From contig CAMPET010000020.1 in assembly GCA_946803715.1 (NCBI GenBank), positions 68,493 through 132,492 on the forward strand: DNA of 64,000 nucleotides, in the 5' to 3' direction. Origin of the DNA: Beroe ovata (lineage: Eukaryota; Ctenophora; Nuda; Beroida; Beroidae). Below are positions 1 through 11,250 of this stretch, piece after piece (the stretch's first letter is position 1; each line of letters starts with the position of its first letter). Under the pieces are notes generated by a model, which was not told the origin of the DNA, did no database searches, and saw only the letters and a list, made by a program, of their open reading frames with translations. A program made the position numbers and the translations under genes.

Positions 1-3000
1 CCCCCCCCCCAATAGAAACGATCATGAAATTGAAGTGATTAATTCACGCTTTCCTCTGACACACACGTCACCAGAACCATGAAGCTATTATCCTCATACC
101 GGTTCCGTATCAGAAGTTTCCTCTTCCTCTTCCTCACTGTCGTCCACTCGCAACAGCAGTACGGGCGCACAATCCGGACACAGCCATTCCTCTTCCGGAA
201 CCTGGGTATATGAGGATTGAGGATTGAGGAATGTCACATTGTCAGAACCGATCCTCATTAAACGGCGAGGACGGAGGATCAGTTTTTGGGCATTTGCTCT
301 CCATTGAAATTTGATAAGTTGATGAGAATTGTATCAAGTTGAAGTATCGAGCCAGTTTTTCCCTCATCACCCATCGTTTACTTTCCATTTACACTTCATA
401 CCTTCTTGAGTGGAGGTCGAAGACAGCCGCAGTGATATCCAGTGTCACACACATCACAAATCAGTAGCTTCCTCTCGTCTCCCTTCTTCTTGCACGATTT
501 GCATGTCTAGACATGATATTCGTGGTCATGGAATACAACGTTTTAACAAATAGAACAAGTACGGTCAGATAGGGAACATTGGTGAGAAACAGAGACATTG
601 ATGGAACTGTTGTTATATAGTAAGGTACCGGAACCTAATTTTATGCCCTGAATGGAAAATAAGANCGGGCGCACAATCCGGACACAGCCATTCCTCTTCC
701 GGAACCTGGGTATACGAGGATTGAGGAATGTCACAACATCAATCCGAGGACGGAGGATTACTTTTGGGTGTTTGTTGTCCATTGAAATTTCATGAGCCAT
801 CATTCAATTGATGACTGGAAATATTTGTATCGCGCAAGTATCGAGCCAGTTTAGCTCGCATCACCCATCGATGCGAGCTAAACATTTACTTTCCATTTAC
901 ACTTCGTACCTTCTTGAGTGGAGGTCGAAGACAGCCGCAGTGATATCCAGTATCACACACATCACAAATTAGTAGCTTCCGCTCGTCTCCCTTCTTCTTG
1001 CACGACTTGCATGTCTACACATGAGATCGTTTTCATGATCATGGAATAGAACTTCATACGTTTTAACAAATAGGACAAGTACGATCAGATAGGGAGCACA
1101 TTTTTGATGAAAAACAGAGACATTAGTGAAACTGTTGTTTTGGGGGAGAAGGGGGGTGAAACTAACTATGTTCTCGATGGATCGCTCCCACTTGACACAG
1201 TTATCAAACAGGCTCAACAACATATGGAGATCAGAGTAAGTGCCAGCTTCCTCTGCCATTCCTCTCCAGATCTGAAAATATACAACTCTCATCATTTTCT
1301 ACCAAAATCTAGTGAATCTGTCTGCAACCGGCAATTGAATTCAATCCGATATCATATTCATTCCAAGTGCTTCGTTTTTGAGAATGTCTTGCATCGTACC
1401 TGTACACGATCATGATACGAATACGTCAAGTCACTCGAGTTGTACACACTGGCCATCGGTCTCTTGATATACTTGGGGTCGACAGACTCTTGTATCGCTA
1501 GCATAGCGCTGCTCAACTCTTTGATACTCGGGAGTTCTGGAAAGTGTCATCGGTGAATTTGAAATTGTATCTCTGCAGTGATGAAATAGGAATCATTTTG
1601 ATTGAAAATCTCGCAAAATCTCACCCTGTTTTAGAACCTTGGCCATGTTTCCTAGGCCACCCAAACCAGCATATCCCAAAGACGTGTCCATCGTAATTAT
1701 ATCCTTCTTGAGTGTTTTGATCGTGACCTCCTTACCGCCAAGCAACCTAGATTTACAATTCAATCATAAACAACGGTGAGACAAATTTGAAACCAATTTG
1801 TGAACCTTCTCAGAAAAAAAAACTTTCTAAACTCGGAAGGCCTTAATGAGTAAACCTCAGCAAAGACTGAGCACACCCGAGGTGCCCGCAAAGTTATTGA
1901 CCCCATACCTCACGGCCCGTGAAGGGTGGTTCATCTTCCTGATGGCCGATTTCACCCTCTCATCCTCCCGCACAAGAACTTGGAGTAGAGCTTTTTCCCG
2001 CACACCTCTCTTGTTGAGAGCTGATTTGAGATTCTCATATTGGGGGAGAGAGGACACAACGTACCACGCTACTCCGTGTACCGGGGGAGCTATCCTGTGT
2101 GTGTGGTATTAGGGAGTGTGAGTGGGAGTTGGGGGGTGTGAGTGGGAGTTGGGGGAGTGAGTGGGAGTTGGGGGAAAGGGGAGTTGACGGAGAGGAGCAG
2201 CTGTTTAAATCTCCGTTATTGAGATTATGGATAGAGAGAAATAAAAGAGGGTAGTCTCCGTGCTGTGACTAACAGGGGCTCGGGTCGTGTGCAGTTTACT
2301 CCACTGTCCTCACTAGTTTCACTGTTGTTACTCGTGTTAAGAGAGGTTCCGTTACTTCTCTTTTCCACATGCTTGAAATACTGGCTGTCCCACCATCCCT
2401 GGATAAAAGAGGACGGTGCTAAATCTATTTGGTAAGATCTGCAATCCTGAGTCTACTTCCAATTGAACGGATTTTCAACATCCCCCTCTTTCATTTTCAT
2501 ACAATTATCGTCTGCCAAACCTGTTCAATATAGAGTCCCGGTGTTCCATGGAATAGCCAGTATCTGTTGTAATTCCTGTCCAATCCCAGTGGTTCATTCC
2601 TCACGCTGAGGATCAGGTTGTCCAGATCAACCTTGAGTTGGTCCTCCTTCCTTCGCTCGTTTTCGATCTTAGCTTGCTGCTCCCGGAATTTCTTTTCTTT
2701 CAACTTCTCTTCCTCCTGCTTTCTTCTACAGATTGGAAAGTCAATATACATATGGAATTTTCCTGTGTACTACTACTCTGTGAACTGGGCAATCCATACT
2801 TTCTGCCAATGCTGCCATATTGACCCTATGCTCTATGGCAGTTTCGTCACAGACAAGAATGTCAATTCTCGAGATTTGACACAAACCTCTCTTCTTCCTC
2901 CTCTTCCCGCTTCCTCTTGACATTTTCCTGTCTTTTCTTTACCGTCATCGCCAGCTCAGTGACATCTTCTTCATCGTCACTCCCAATACCTGACAAGTTG

Positions 3001-6000
3001 CCATGGTGATACACTGGCAAGTTGCCATGGTGACACACTGACAAGTTGCCATGGTGATACACTGACAAGTTGCCATGGTGATACACTGACAAGTTGCCAT
3101 GGTGATACACTGATAAGTTGCCATGGTGACACAGTACACACTGAGAATTACTGGTGACACACTGACAACTTGTGACGCACTTACAACTGGTGACACTACC
3201 AATACCTGACAAGTTGCCATAGTGATTGGTGATGCACTAACAACTAGTGACACTGTTGACATGCTGACTGACAACTGTTGACACTGGTGGGGAATTTCGG
3301 GCGATCGGGAAATTATATTTTTGTGTCATACAATCAAAAACTCAAGATATCATGAGAAAACAATTACAGTAGTATTGATTACAATCAAATTACGCGATGA
3401 TAAAATCGGAAAAGGAATCTATCAAAACAAGGTGATCTTCTCATTACGGGGAATCATCGAGTGGACCAGCAACAATAATTTCTAGAAAATGAACCCCTGG
3501 ATTCGCAGAGTGCTCTACCAACTCCTATGATCCATCCGAGGGACGACATCAGACCATGATTTGGAGAATATCACCTCCTCCGTATCAAACCACGTGATGA
3601 CCAGCTCCTCATCCGACCTATACGAATCTTGCGACCCGGCCCATGTATGATGCGTCATTATTTTGATCCCCAACTCCGTACATTCGTCATCATCGACAAA
3701 TGTCAGCGAGTCGAATACAATGCTGTGTTTTTGATCGATGGTGACACTCGCGTCCGTGACCGCCTCATCTGTTAGATAGCTCTCCCTGACTTCACTCCGG
3801 TGTTTCAGGTTCGCTGTATGAAGAACGTGCTGCAAACCTGAATCGGTCAGGTAAACAAAGTTGACCTTATCCCCGAGTTTCGATACCAGGTAGCTGCTTT
3901 TTGGCGAGCTCAGTTCCATTTTTGCTATTGGGAGGAGTGGGCGTGGTTGAGGGAAATCAATTGTGTTTTTGTCGATGTTTTCTAAGCTCTCGGTTTGGTA
4001 CAAAAATCTACAATCCTCAGGGTAAATGTATACGTCTGCGTGAGTGTTAGATGGCCACATCATAGGGAAAGCATTGGGAGACACGGATATTACAACTTTG
4101 TTGTGAGGCTGGAAACAATGCGAAGTAAAGTGCATGGGAAGGGCAAATGTCTTCGACCGATCATCTTCTCTCACAGGTTTCAGGTAGTTTAGATCGTACT
4201 GGCATCGAGTGATTAGTGTTGCAGTTCCATCTTCATGCAGATCACTCACCTTCACCGATATGTAAACCCGTTTCCATGACGATGCAGAAACCCGGAGAAT
4301 ACAAGTAGATGAGCCGATCATAACGAGCGGTTCGACAATAGTTTCCGAGATGAAGGACACCGAGTGGGAGATGGAGGTGGCCTGGTCACCTGGGTAACCA
4401 ATTTCATCTCCAACGTGAAACCACGAGCCACAGTTGACACCCTGGAGGGCGTGGGAGGGTAGGTGGACCGGAGTTGCCTTCAGGTTGTGTTTGTACGGTT
4501 TGAATGATAGTTTGTTCTCGTTTAGGAAGTTCCTCTCGAAGTAAAGAGTCGATATGTTTTGGTGGGTACCTGAAGCATCCTCAACATGGTGAATGATCTG
4601 GTTCATCGAATTTTCGATTTCAGTTCCGGTGTTGAGCCAACCGCTGAAAGCGACAAATCTCCCCAGTTCTCGTCCACTATCTTGAGGAGGTGAGTAGAGT
4701 TCAGGTGGTTTGAAACTGTCCCTGACGAACAGTTGTAGACGAGGCCAGTAACGACAAGATTTCTCATCGGAAATATCCGATGCCGTATCATATTCTGGGT
4801 CAATCACATTCACTTTTAGATGCTCGGAAAACCATTCGAGACAAAGGCCAAGGAACTCAATATTGGGACCGGTCAAAGACACATCCGGCCAATCGTGGAC
4901 CCAGGGACCTATCAAAAATTTGGATTCATCATTCAGCTTCCTTGCCATACGTTCGATAGCAGTTTTATACGGATCTTCCAGACCACCAATCACAAAAACA
5001 GGGATTTTCACTCTGTCGTAGTCCACGGCAATGGACCCATGGTCCCAAAAAGGGCCCGGCATTTGGTGATGGGTCAGACTCGAAGTGAGAGACAGGGTGC
5101 TTTCCTTGAGTCGCTGTGTCCACGCCTCCAGCCAGTCTTCCCGACTTGAGAAACACCGGGGTGAAGGAGGGTAGGAGTTTTTAACCAGCATGTGAGCTGA
5201 CCAGGACGCCAGACCAGCACCAATTGGAGTGCCGCCCTCATGGTGAAAATCATCCGTGTATCTGTTGTCCGTGGAGTACAGAGATATAACCGTCTTCAGT
5301 GGACTCTCTTCAGGCTCGGAGTATGCCATCTGGAGGCCATTTAATCCGCCCCAACTCTTACCATACATCCCGACCCGTCCGTTACTCCAGCTCTGCCGGG
5401 CTATAAACTCTAGAATTTCCCGGCAATCCTCCTGCTCACGGGCCAAGTACTCCCCGTGGTAGAAGCCGCCTGAAACGCCTGTCCCCCTCAACTCTGCTCT
5501 CATCACCACAAACCCATGGGAGGAGAACCAGGGATGTCGGTTATGATCCCTCGTCGAGGTAAAGATGTCCTTGTGATACGGCAGGTATTCCAGAATAGTC
5601 GGGAATGTTTCATCTGGATCCAGGATCCTATCCGCTTGGTTATTCTTCCCAATGAGGTGCACATCGTAAGTGTTAAAGTTGAAATCACTGAACTGCTCAG
5701 CAAAACACTTGGAGCTGTCCCGTCGGAAGTCGGGAATCCACAGTTTGGCGGAGAGACGGGTCTCGTCACTCAGACAGATCGTGAAATGACTGATTTCCGT
5801 AACGCTGTACGGACCAAACCCGTATACTTCCTGATCAGACATTCCCTAATTGTATGGAGGATGAGAAGCATCTAGAAATATGTAATTATTTGAGATTTCA
5901 TTAAAGATAAAAGTTGCATTTCAACCAAAACACCGTGTAATCGAGAATCACAAAGAAAGGGAACCGAGTATTGAAAATCACGGCCGGTATTATTATAGTT

Positions 6001-9000
6001 CGAAATCACCGAAATATGATAAGAATGAGACCCTGATTACCAATATTTGTAGCCCGAAATCCGATACCAGTAGCCTTGTGTTATTAGGAGTACACCGGGG
6101 AGTCATTATAGGTTCAGGAATGACAGTGAAAAACGATAACTGTGAACCTGTACGAGTTGCCACAATCGAAGGAAAATGAGAGGAAACTACCGCGCAAGGA
6201 TATTCAGCCATGGCTCATAGGAAGATGAGATATCCACTNCCCCCCCCCCCTAAAGCATACGAGTTTGCTAAAACTGGTTAAACAGGTACAGTGAATTTTC
6301 ATCCCATCATCTGACAGGTTAATGACGCACCAATATCAAAAACTTTGCAGTATGAGAGTGCAATTAATTATCATATCAAACTAAAGAATCTCAATTTTGT
6401 CAGCTCTGCCTGAGAACATGGTTAAATACCACCAATTAGTCGATCAATCACAACTAATTAGGCACACAAATTCTCACCTTCATCTCCGTCTTCCTCCTTC
6501 ATTTCCTCTTCCTCATCCTCTTCCTCCTTGTTCCCATCCTCTTCTGTATTTTGGGAGACAACTCCGCCCTGCGGGGAAGAGAAAACGGGTGAGGGACCTC
6601 GCATTGATATTCCTGATCTTACTAATCTTGTAGCCAACGTAACATATATATGGAGAAGTAACTCACTAGGCCCTTTTTGAGGGTATGTTGCATCTGTTTT
6701 AGCTTTTCATCCGCTTTTTGTCTATTTCTGATGATGGCGTCATTCTGAATCTTCTTCCTAGAGAAACACAGGATGTTTGATGATGCAACCATCAGCAAAA
6801 ACCACTCCTCTTGATACGTTATCTCTGATTCCAGGCTTACCTAATTTGGCTTATCTTATCGATATTTTCCTGTATCGCTGCATTGAACGTCCCAGTTTCA
6901 AATATCTCATCGCAGATAACGCACAGAAGATGGATTTTCTGGCTCGGCGCCAGCTGGTAAAATTCCGAGTTTTTGAGCGATTTGGCGATTTCAAGTAACT
7001 CTGGGTCTTGTCTGTCTTTCTTAGACTTTAACAGGAAACTGTGGAGGGAATGGAAATATAGTCGTAAGATTATCGTCAAGGAAGATACTTTTTCTTCGGA
7101 ACGTTACTGTAAGGCGCTTACTTGATATAAACGAGAACACAAGATCCGATGTTAAATTCCGAGTAATCCACGGAACTCAGGGGAACTTCCAACTTTGGAA
7201 CTTTTACCTGGGAAATAACACGTCATCCTGTTTGAACGATGAACATTGAAAAAACTTTTGTTCCCTTCTAGATATGGAAAGAACAGAGAAAAGAGTCCAA
7301 ATTCCAAATCAACTGAAACCTTTTCACGCAGCTCCTGCCCGAGGGTTTGCAACATGCTGATAAGAAGATTTGATAAAACCTTGTGACCTTTGGCACCCTC
7401 CAAACTTGCTTGAATTATGAGCTCTGAAAGAAATGGAGTTACAAAACGGCTGAAAATCGTCTCGATTGCGAGCGAAAACAAGTTTGACGATCTTATAGTC
7501 CAGAGACCTGATGTGTACTGTATATCGTCTTCAGGCTGTGTGAAAATATGCCGGAAGAAGTGGATGGCATCTGAAACAAGTGCCACTTTGGGGAATGTCT
7601 CCACTGGGATACCCTCTGGAAGGTCCAGCGGTATGTAGGGAGGCAGTGGTTTACTGTCCTCTATCGATAGATCATCGATGATAAGCTGGGAAGAGATTGG
7701 TACTTTATTGATATCGGATAGACGCTTCAGAACTAAAGTCGAGAGATTTTACCAACCCCAAATGAAAAAGAGATGAACCCCCCTTCCTTCGACTAACCCG
7801 CTCCAGCGCTTGCTGGGCAAGTCTGGCCTGCCTTGCTGCTTCCCTCTCAATTTCGCGCTGTCTGTTTCTCTCTTCCCTCAGTTTTTGTTGCTCCAACATC
7901 TTCTCCTCTCTCTTCCTCTGTAACTCGGCTATGCGCTGCTCTTCCTTTTCCCTGATGTACAGTTCCCGCTCCTCCAACGTCATTTTGGTCCTTCGAGGAA
8001 ATGTCAGATATCCAAATATCGATGTATTGGAAGGGGAAGTACCTTTGAATTGCAACAAATTGATCATGGTCATTGAATGTGAAAGACTCAGTTGAACAAC
8101 TTACAAGCGATCCTTCTCAAGCAATTTCTCTCGCTTCTCCGACAGCAAACTTTTGACAGGCGTTGCGAGGGGCAACTTGTTCGAAACGTTATTCGTCATG
8201 GACTTGGCGAGGTCATTGACAATCATCGCACGTCGATACACATTGTCTTCCGCTTCGATACTAAGATTGAACTGAGTGTTAAGATGGAGGCGGATCAAAT
8301 GGAGATGACTGAGTGATGAAAATTCATCAAAATAGACGATACTGTATCGAACTCTTCGACTAAGTCTCTGCTTACATTTCTCTGATTGTGGCTGATATAG
8401 CGTTGCCAGTTGTGTAGTTCAGAAGTGATGTCTGTTTCATGTTTTTAGATGGAGTTTCTGTGCTTGTTGCCTGAAATGCAAGATTTACATGGACTTTCAA
8501 AGCAAGATCTTGTTTTCTTCCTATCAACGCACTATTGCTTAATCACAAACTCATGGCCTGTTAAATAAATAAGCCCGGGAAATTTTGGAGCGCGCGCACG
8601 CCGCCTCAAATAGTTCCTCCTTCCACAGGTCCCTCTCGCGCGGGAAATACTACAGCGCCGCGCACAACGCCTCTTCCACATTTTGCATTTTCTTGTAACT
8701 ATGAAAATTCACGTCGACAACAGTGCGTCGCGCGTTACGCGAACCAAACGTAAACTCTGAATTTTGTGACAATGGGTCAGGAACTCAGAATTATTGTGCA
8801 AAGTACGACAGTGTAAGCCGAGCCTCGACTTCCAGAGGCATGTAACAAAATTCAGGGACGCAGTGAGTGATACTGAATAGAAATTCAACGGAACTTTGAC
8901 GTGGATCCGTACAAATTTGAGTCCTACTCGAGCATGAAATGTCTGAAATGTTTGAGGTTGCGTATTTGCAATCAAAGATAATTCTATTAATGCGAAAACC

Positions 9001-10864
9001 AACCTTAGATTTTATCTGATCCTGATACTTCTCGACCAAATTCTGAACTTTATTCGTAAACTCCTTAACTTCCTTGTTTTCGGCCCTTTTCTGTCGCCGA
9101 ACACGTTTCTGTTCCTCGGTGAGCGGTGGTCGCTTTGGTTTTTCTGTCGTGGAGTCGGCTTGTTTTTTCCGTTCTGACGGCGAGTCACTGTCTGATATGA
9201 TGACCGTGTCGTCCTCAAGAATAACCTGATACCAGGGTTGATCATTTGGGAGAACAGAACTAATGTACAATGAGGAATGAATTATGAATCATGAATACTT
9301 CTGACATACTTATCGAATGAATAGTTACAGTAAGCATACTTATAGTATGAGAACTTACAGCAGGACTTGTTTTTTGGGGGGAAGATTTGACTGGGGTCGT
9401 TTTGAGTGGTGATTTTGTCGGTATTTCTTTCCAGGTTGTGAGCAATTGCCCATCTTCGCCAACAGAGTGAATCTTTATCATCTTCGTACCTGGTATCAAC
9501 AAAAACAATTGACGCAAACTGGTGTCAACAAATGGTGTCAGCGATCGGTCACAAATTGGTGCCAATAGAAGATCAAAATATGGTGTCAACGATACGTCAA
9601 AGGCAAGTGTTGTGATACCGGTGTCAACGATTCAGATCACAGAGCGGTGTCAACGTACTAACCAGGTGCAGATTTGGCAGGAGTAGTTGTGGTGGAAGAG
9701 GGTTTACTCTTCGTTGAACTACTCGGCTTAGGCTGAACCGATTTCGACCCATTTTTCTTTTTAGAACTACTGGGTGCACTCTGAGAACAGGAAATCGATA
9801 GGACGACGAAAGTTGTACTATGTTTAAGATAAACAGTGTACACTGCGCAGAACAAACTGACGTAAAGTTTTTGCTGTCACTTACGGTATGAGTTTTCAAG
9901 ACAGACGTGATTGTAGCGAATTTGTGTGGAATGTTGTACTTGATCAGCATGTCCTTCTTAACATTGAACATGTTCGACGATTTGTTCGTGTGTTCACGAA
10001 TAAACATCTTGATTAGTTCTTTGCTGGGCATCTGGAGCTTTCGTCTGGAAAGAAATTCAAGGTACAGATAATTTGCAACATTGGATGATGCACTGAGCAG
10101 CAACGCAGATCACAACTCAAGCAACAATAACAACCACCGCAACTCACTCAAGTTTTTTGTGGGGAATCTGGTTGATTTGCTGGCCGGAACCAAGTAACAT
10201 AATCTTGTATTCATACATGTTGTCTTCATTCGCGTCCAGAAAAGTGATACACTCCAATACTTTACCGGCTCTAAACACAGTGAGGTGTTAAGCTCGCAAT
10301 TTTGTATAATTACTTACAGTAGTAGAAACTCTATCCCTGATCAATGGAACTAAATAACATTCTCTCACTTTTTCTCCTCCCCCATATTAACAGTAACAAT
10401 CTCCCCGGTTGCACAGTGACTCTTGTACTGATTAGTCACCATCGTTGCCATCCAATCGAGGTTTTTCTGAGAATGATGCGCGAGAAGAAGGGTGGGTTTT
10501 TCCAACACAACCGGGAACTTTTCCAGCTTCTGTCGAGCGATTGATTCTGATTCCAGGGCTTCTTCCAGGGTCAGATTTGATTTTCCGGTAAGAGAACAAC
10601 TCCAGACCTCTTTAGTATAAAGCTGTGCCTTGGAAATGTATTCTCTGATTGAAGGGAGTTAAGAAAGACAAGATTCCGAGATACTTAAGTGTGATATGAC
10701 AAAAATTAAAATGTCCCAGGCCGCCCCCGGATTTTTGCTTGAAAAGGATACTCATAGGTGCTAAAAACTTCTTTGGACGCTCTAATGTGGAATACTTCAT
10801 CATCTTCCTTCAAATCGTGGGGCACAGATCTGAACTGGTATGGTGCCTTATGAAGAAGTGGCAT
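1..10864 (-). CDS. BAZ1B: BAZ1B/WSTF chromatin-remodelling subunit, 3' end outside the window
   Basis: Nuclear ISWI-associated subunit (WICH complex); the WAC domain of vertebrate WSTF is a tyrosine kinase for H2A.X. Start ATG at 10862-10864 (MPLLHKAPYQF, the family N-terminus). Exons: 10864-10752, 10644-10369, 10270-10148, 10044-9885, 9780-9663, 9489-9359, 9225-9004, 8470-8376, 8308-8105, 7990-7798, 7685-7320, 7207-7122, 7038-6841, 6757-6667, 6568-6478, 2989-2887, 2725-2521, about 2398-2313, about 2074-1909, 1746-1625, 1536-1400, 1271-1167, then PHD exons. Order: WAC (exons 1-3), an ELIKMFIREH segment typical of BAZ1B, IISDSDS acidic motif, charged coiled coil, DDT (exon 11, PEGIPVETFPKVALVSDAIH), WHIM1 (exon 13), acidic linker, WHIM2/3 (GLDRNYNRYWLF), then a Cys4-His-Cys3 PHD (CKSCKKKGDERK, CDVCDTGYHC, CPDC). 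The SDLHMLLSLFDNCVKWE segment before the PHD favours BAZ1B over BAZ1A. The bromodomain is expected left of base 1. Confidence 0.93.
100..1014 (-). repeat. Two copies of the BAZ1B PHD exon pair, joined at an N
   Basis: The first PHD exon occurs at 1014-910 and at 506-402; the following exon occurs at 705-666 (cut by the N at 665) and at 201-100. The copies are about 505 bases apart and surrounding intron sequence also matches. Differences I see in the first PHD exon are synonymous (AAG/AAA, CGG/AGG, CTA/CTG, GAT/GAC). The second copy begins immediately after the single N. This most resembles two alleles of one exon pair placed in series by the assembler; a real tandem exon duplication is the alternative. 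Confidence 0.85.
2107..2176 (+). repeat. G-rich short tandem repeat in a BAZ1B intron
   Basis: About three imperfect copies of a 20-25 base unit built on GTGAGTGGGAGTTGGGGG. Several runs of four to six G make G-quadruplex folding possible on the plus strand. On the minus (transcribed) strand the same bases form a long C-rich polypyrimidine tract upstream of a BAZ1B acceptor. Confidence 0.7.
2990..3230. repeat. 24-bp minisatellite abutting a BAZ1B acceptor
   Basis: Five to six clean 24-bp units (CTGACAAGTTGCCATGGTGA plus TACA) followed by degenerate units. On the minus strand each unit carries an AACTTGTCAG acceptor-like string, the same string used as the acceptor of the BAZ1B exon at 2989-2887. 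The unit is eight codons long with no stop in the exon's frame (HGNLSVYH). Confidence 0.85.
3515..5842 (-). CDS. CocE/NonD-family alpha/beta hydrolase, intronless, nested in a BAZ1B intron
   Basis: Single open frame of 775 residues. N-terminal two thirds look like the X-Pro dipeptidyl-peptidase (S15)/cocaine-esterase catalytic domain: ELRGTGVSGG near residue 117, nucleophile elbow GMYGKSWGG with Ser near 163, an Asp candidate in GGLEDPY and a His candidate in GPWVHDWPD. The C-terminal part fits the beta-sandwich domain of the family. No signal peptide or membrane segment is visible, so the product is probably cytosolic. The family hydrolyses esters, amides or X-Pro peptides; I cannot predict a substrate. 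It lies between BAZ1B exons at 6478 and 2989, on the same strand. The family is best known from bacteria and fungi, so absence of introns raises transfer or retrocopy, but codon use looks ordinary. Confidence 0.9.
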   Translation of the reverse strand: MSDQEVYGFGPYSVTEISHFTICLSDETRLSAKLWIPDFRRDSSKCFAEQFSDFNFNTYDVHLIGKNNQADRILDPDETFPTILEYLPYHKDIFTSTRDHNRHPWFSSHGFVVMRAELRGTGVSGGFYHGEYLAREQEDCREILEFIARQSWSNGRVGMYGKSWGGLNGLQMAYSEPEESPLKTVISLYSTDNRYTDDFHHEGGTPIGAGLASWSAHMLVKNSYPPSPRCFSSREDWLEAWTQRLKESTLSLTSSLTHHQMPGPFWDHGSIAVDYDRVKIPVFVIGGLEDPYKTAIERMARKLNDESKFLIGPWVHDWPDVSLTGPNIEFLGLCLEWFSEHLKVNVIDPEYDTASDISDEKSCRYWPRLQLFVRDSFKPPELYSPPQDSGRELGRFVAFSGWLNTGTEIENSMNQIIHHVEDASGTHQNISTLYFERNFLNENKLSFKPYKHNLKATPVHLPSHALQGVNCGSWFHVGDEIGYPGDQATSISHSVSFISETIVEPLVMIGSSTCILRVSASSWKRVYISVKVSDLHEDGTATLITRCQYDLNYLKPVREDDRSKTFALPMHFTSHCFQPHNKVVISVSPNAFPMMWPSNTHADVYIYPEDCRFLYQTESLENIDKNTIDFPQPRPLLPIAKMELSSPKSSYLVSKLGDKVNFVYLTDSGLQHVLHTANLKHRSEVRESYLTDEAVTDASVTIDQKHSIVFDSLTFVDDDECTELGIKIMTHHTWAGSQDSYRSDEELVITWFDTEEVIFSKSWSDVVPRMDHRSW
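5843..6477. other. BAZ1B intron 5' of the nested hydrolase; C-run and gap base
   Basis: This stretch should hold the hydrolase promoter. I see no clear TATA box. A run of C with an N at 6239 marks an unresolved base. No further gene is visible. Confidence 0.5.
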
Positions 10865-11250
10865 GCCCCTAATAATGGAATGGTATGAGGTAATTGGAAT
10901 CGATTGTAATGAGGAAACACAATCTCAGGAATTGAATCTGAATTGATCTCATACGAAATAGCATCATACAAACGAGTGAATTGATAAGGCACTGAAGAGA
11001 TAATAAAATATTGAATAGCATATCGATTAAGATATTGAGTAAATAATTATACTAATTCAAATTTTCAAGCAAAGGTTACAATATCTCGTAACATGTCACT
11101 TGTAAAACATTGAACTAAGTTACGACCATAAGCACAAGAATAAGCAGTTATTATCTCCATCAATTATGGTTAAACATGAAAATTTGAATGGATTAAAATT
11201 GATTAGAATACACAGCATATATATCATACTGAGCTCAGATATTATGAGTC
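10865..11250. other. Spacer between SMC1 3' end and BAZ1B 5' end
   Basis: AT-rich 386-base spacer between two genes in tandem on the minus strand. It must contain both the SMC1 transcript end and the BAZ1B promoter. ATTAG followed by GGGC lies just before the BAZ1B ATG and could be a splice acceptor of a 5' leader. No ORF of note. Confidence 0.5.

Noticed and set aside
1..10. Run of ten C at the window start and another near 6240 beside an N
   Set aside because: More likely sequencing or gap-edge artefacts than features.
2862..3212. Free-standing Cys/His repeat protein encoded by the minisatellite
   Set aside because: The frame is open because the unit is 24 bp without stops, and it ends in the BAZ1B exon; treated as intron with decoy acceptors.
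4820..5149. Plus-strand ORFs opposite the CocE-like hydrolase
   Set aside because: Antisense shadows of a well-supported 775-codon gene with no independent features.
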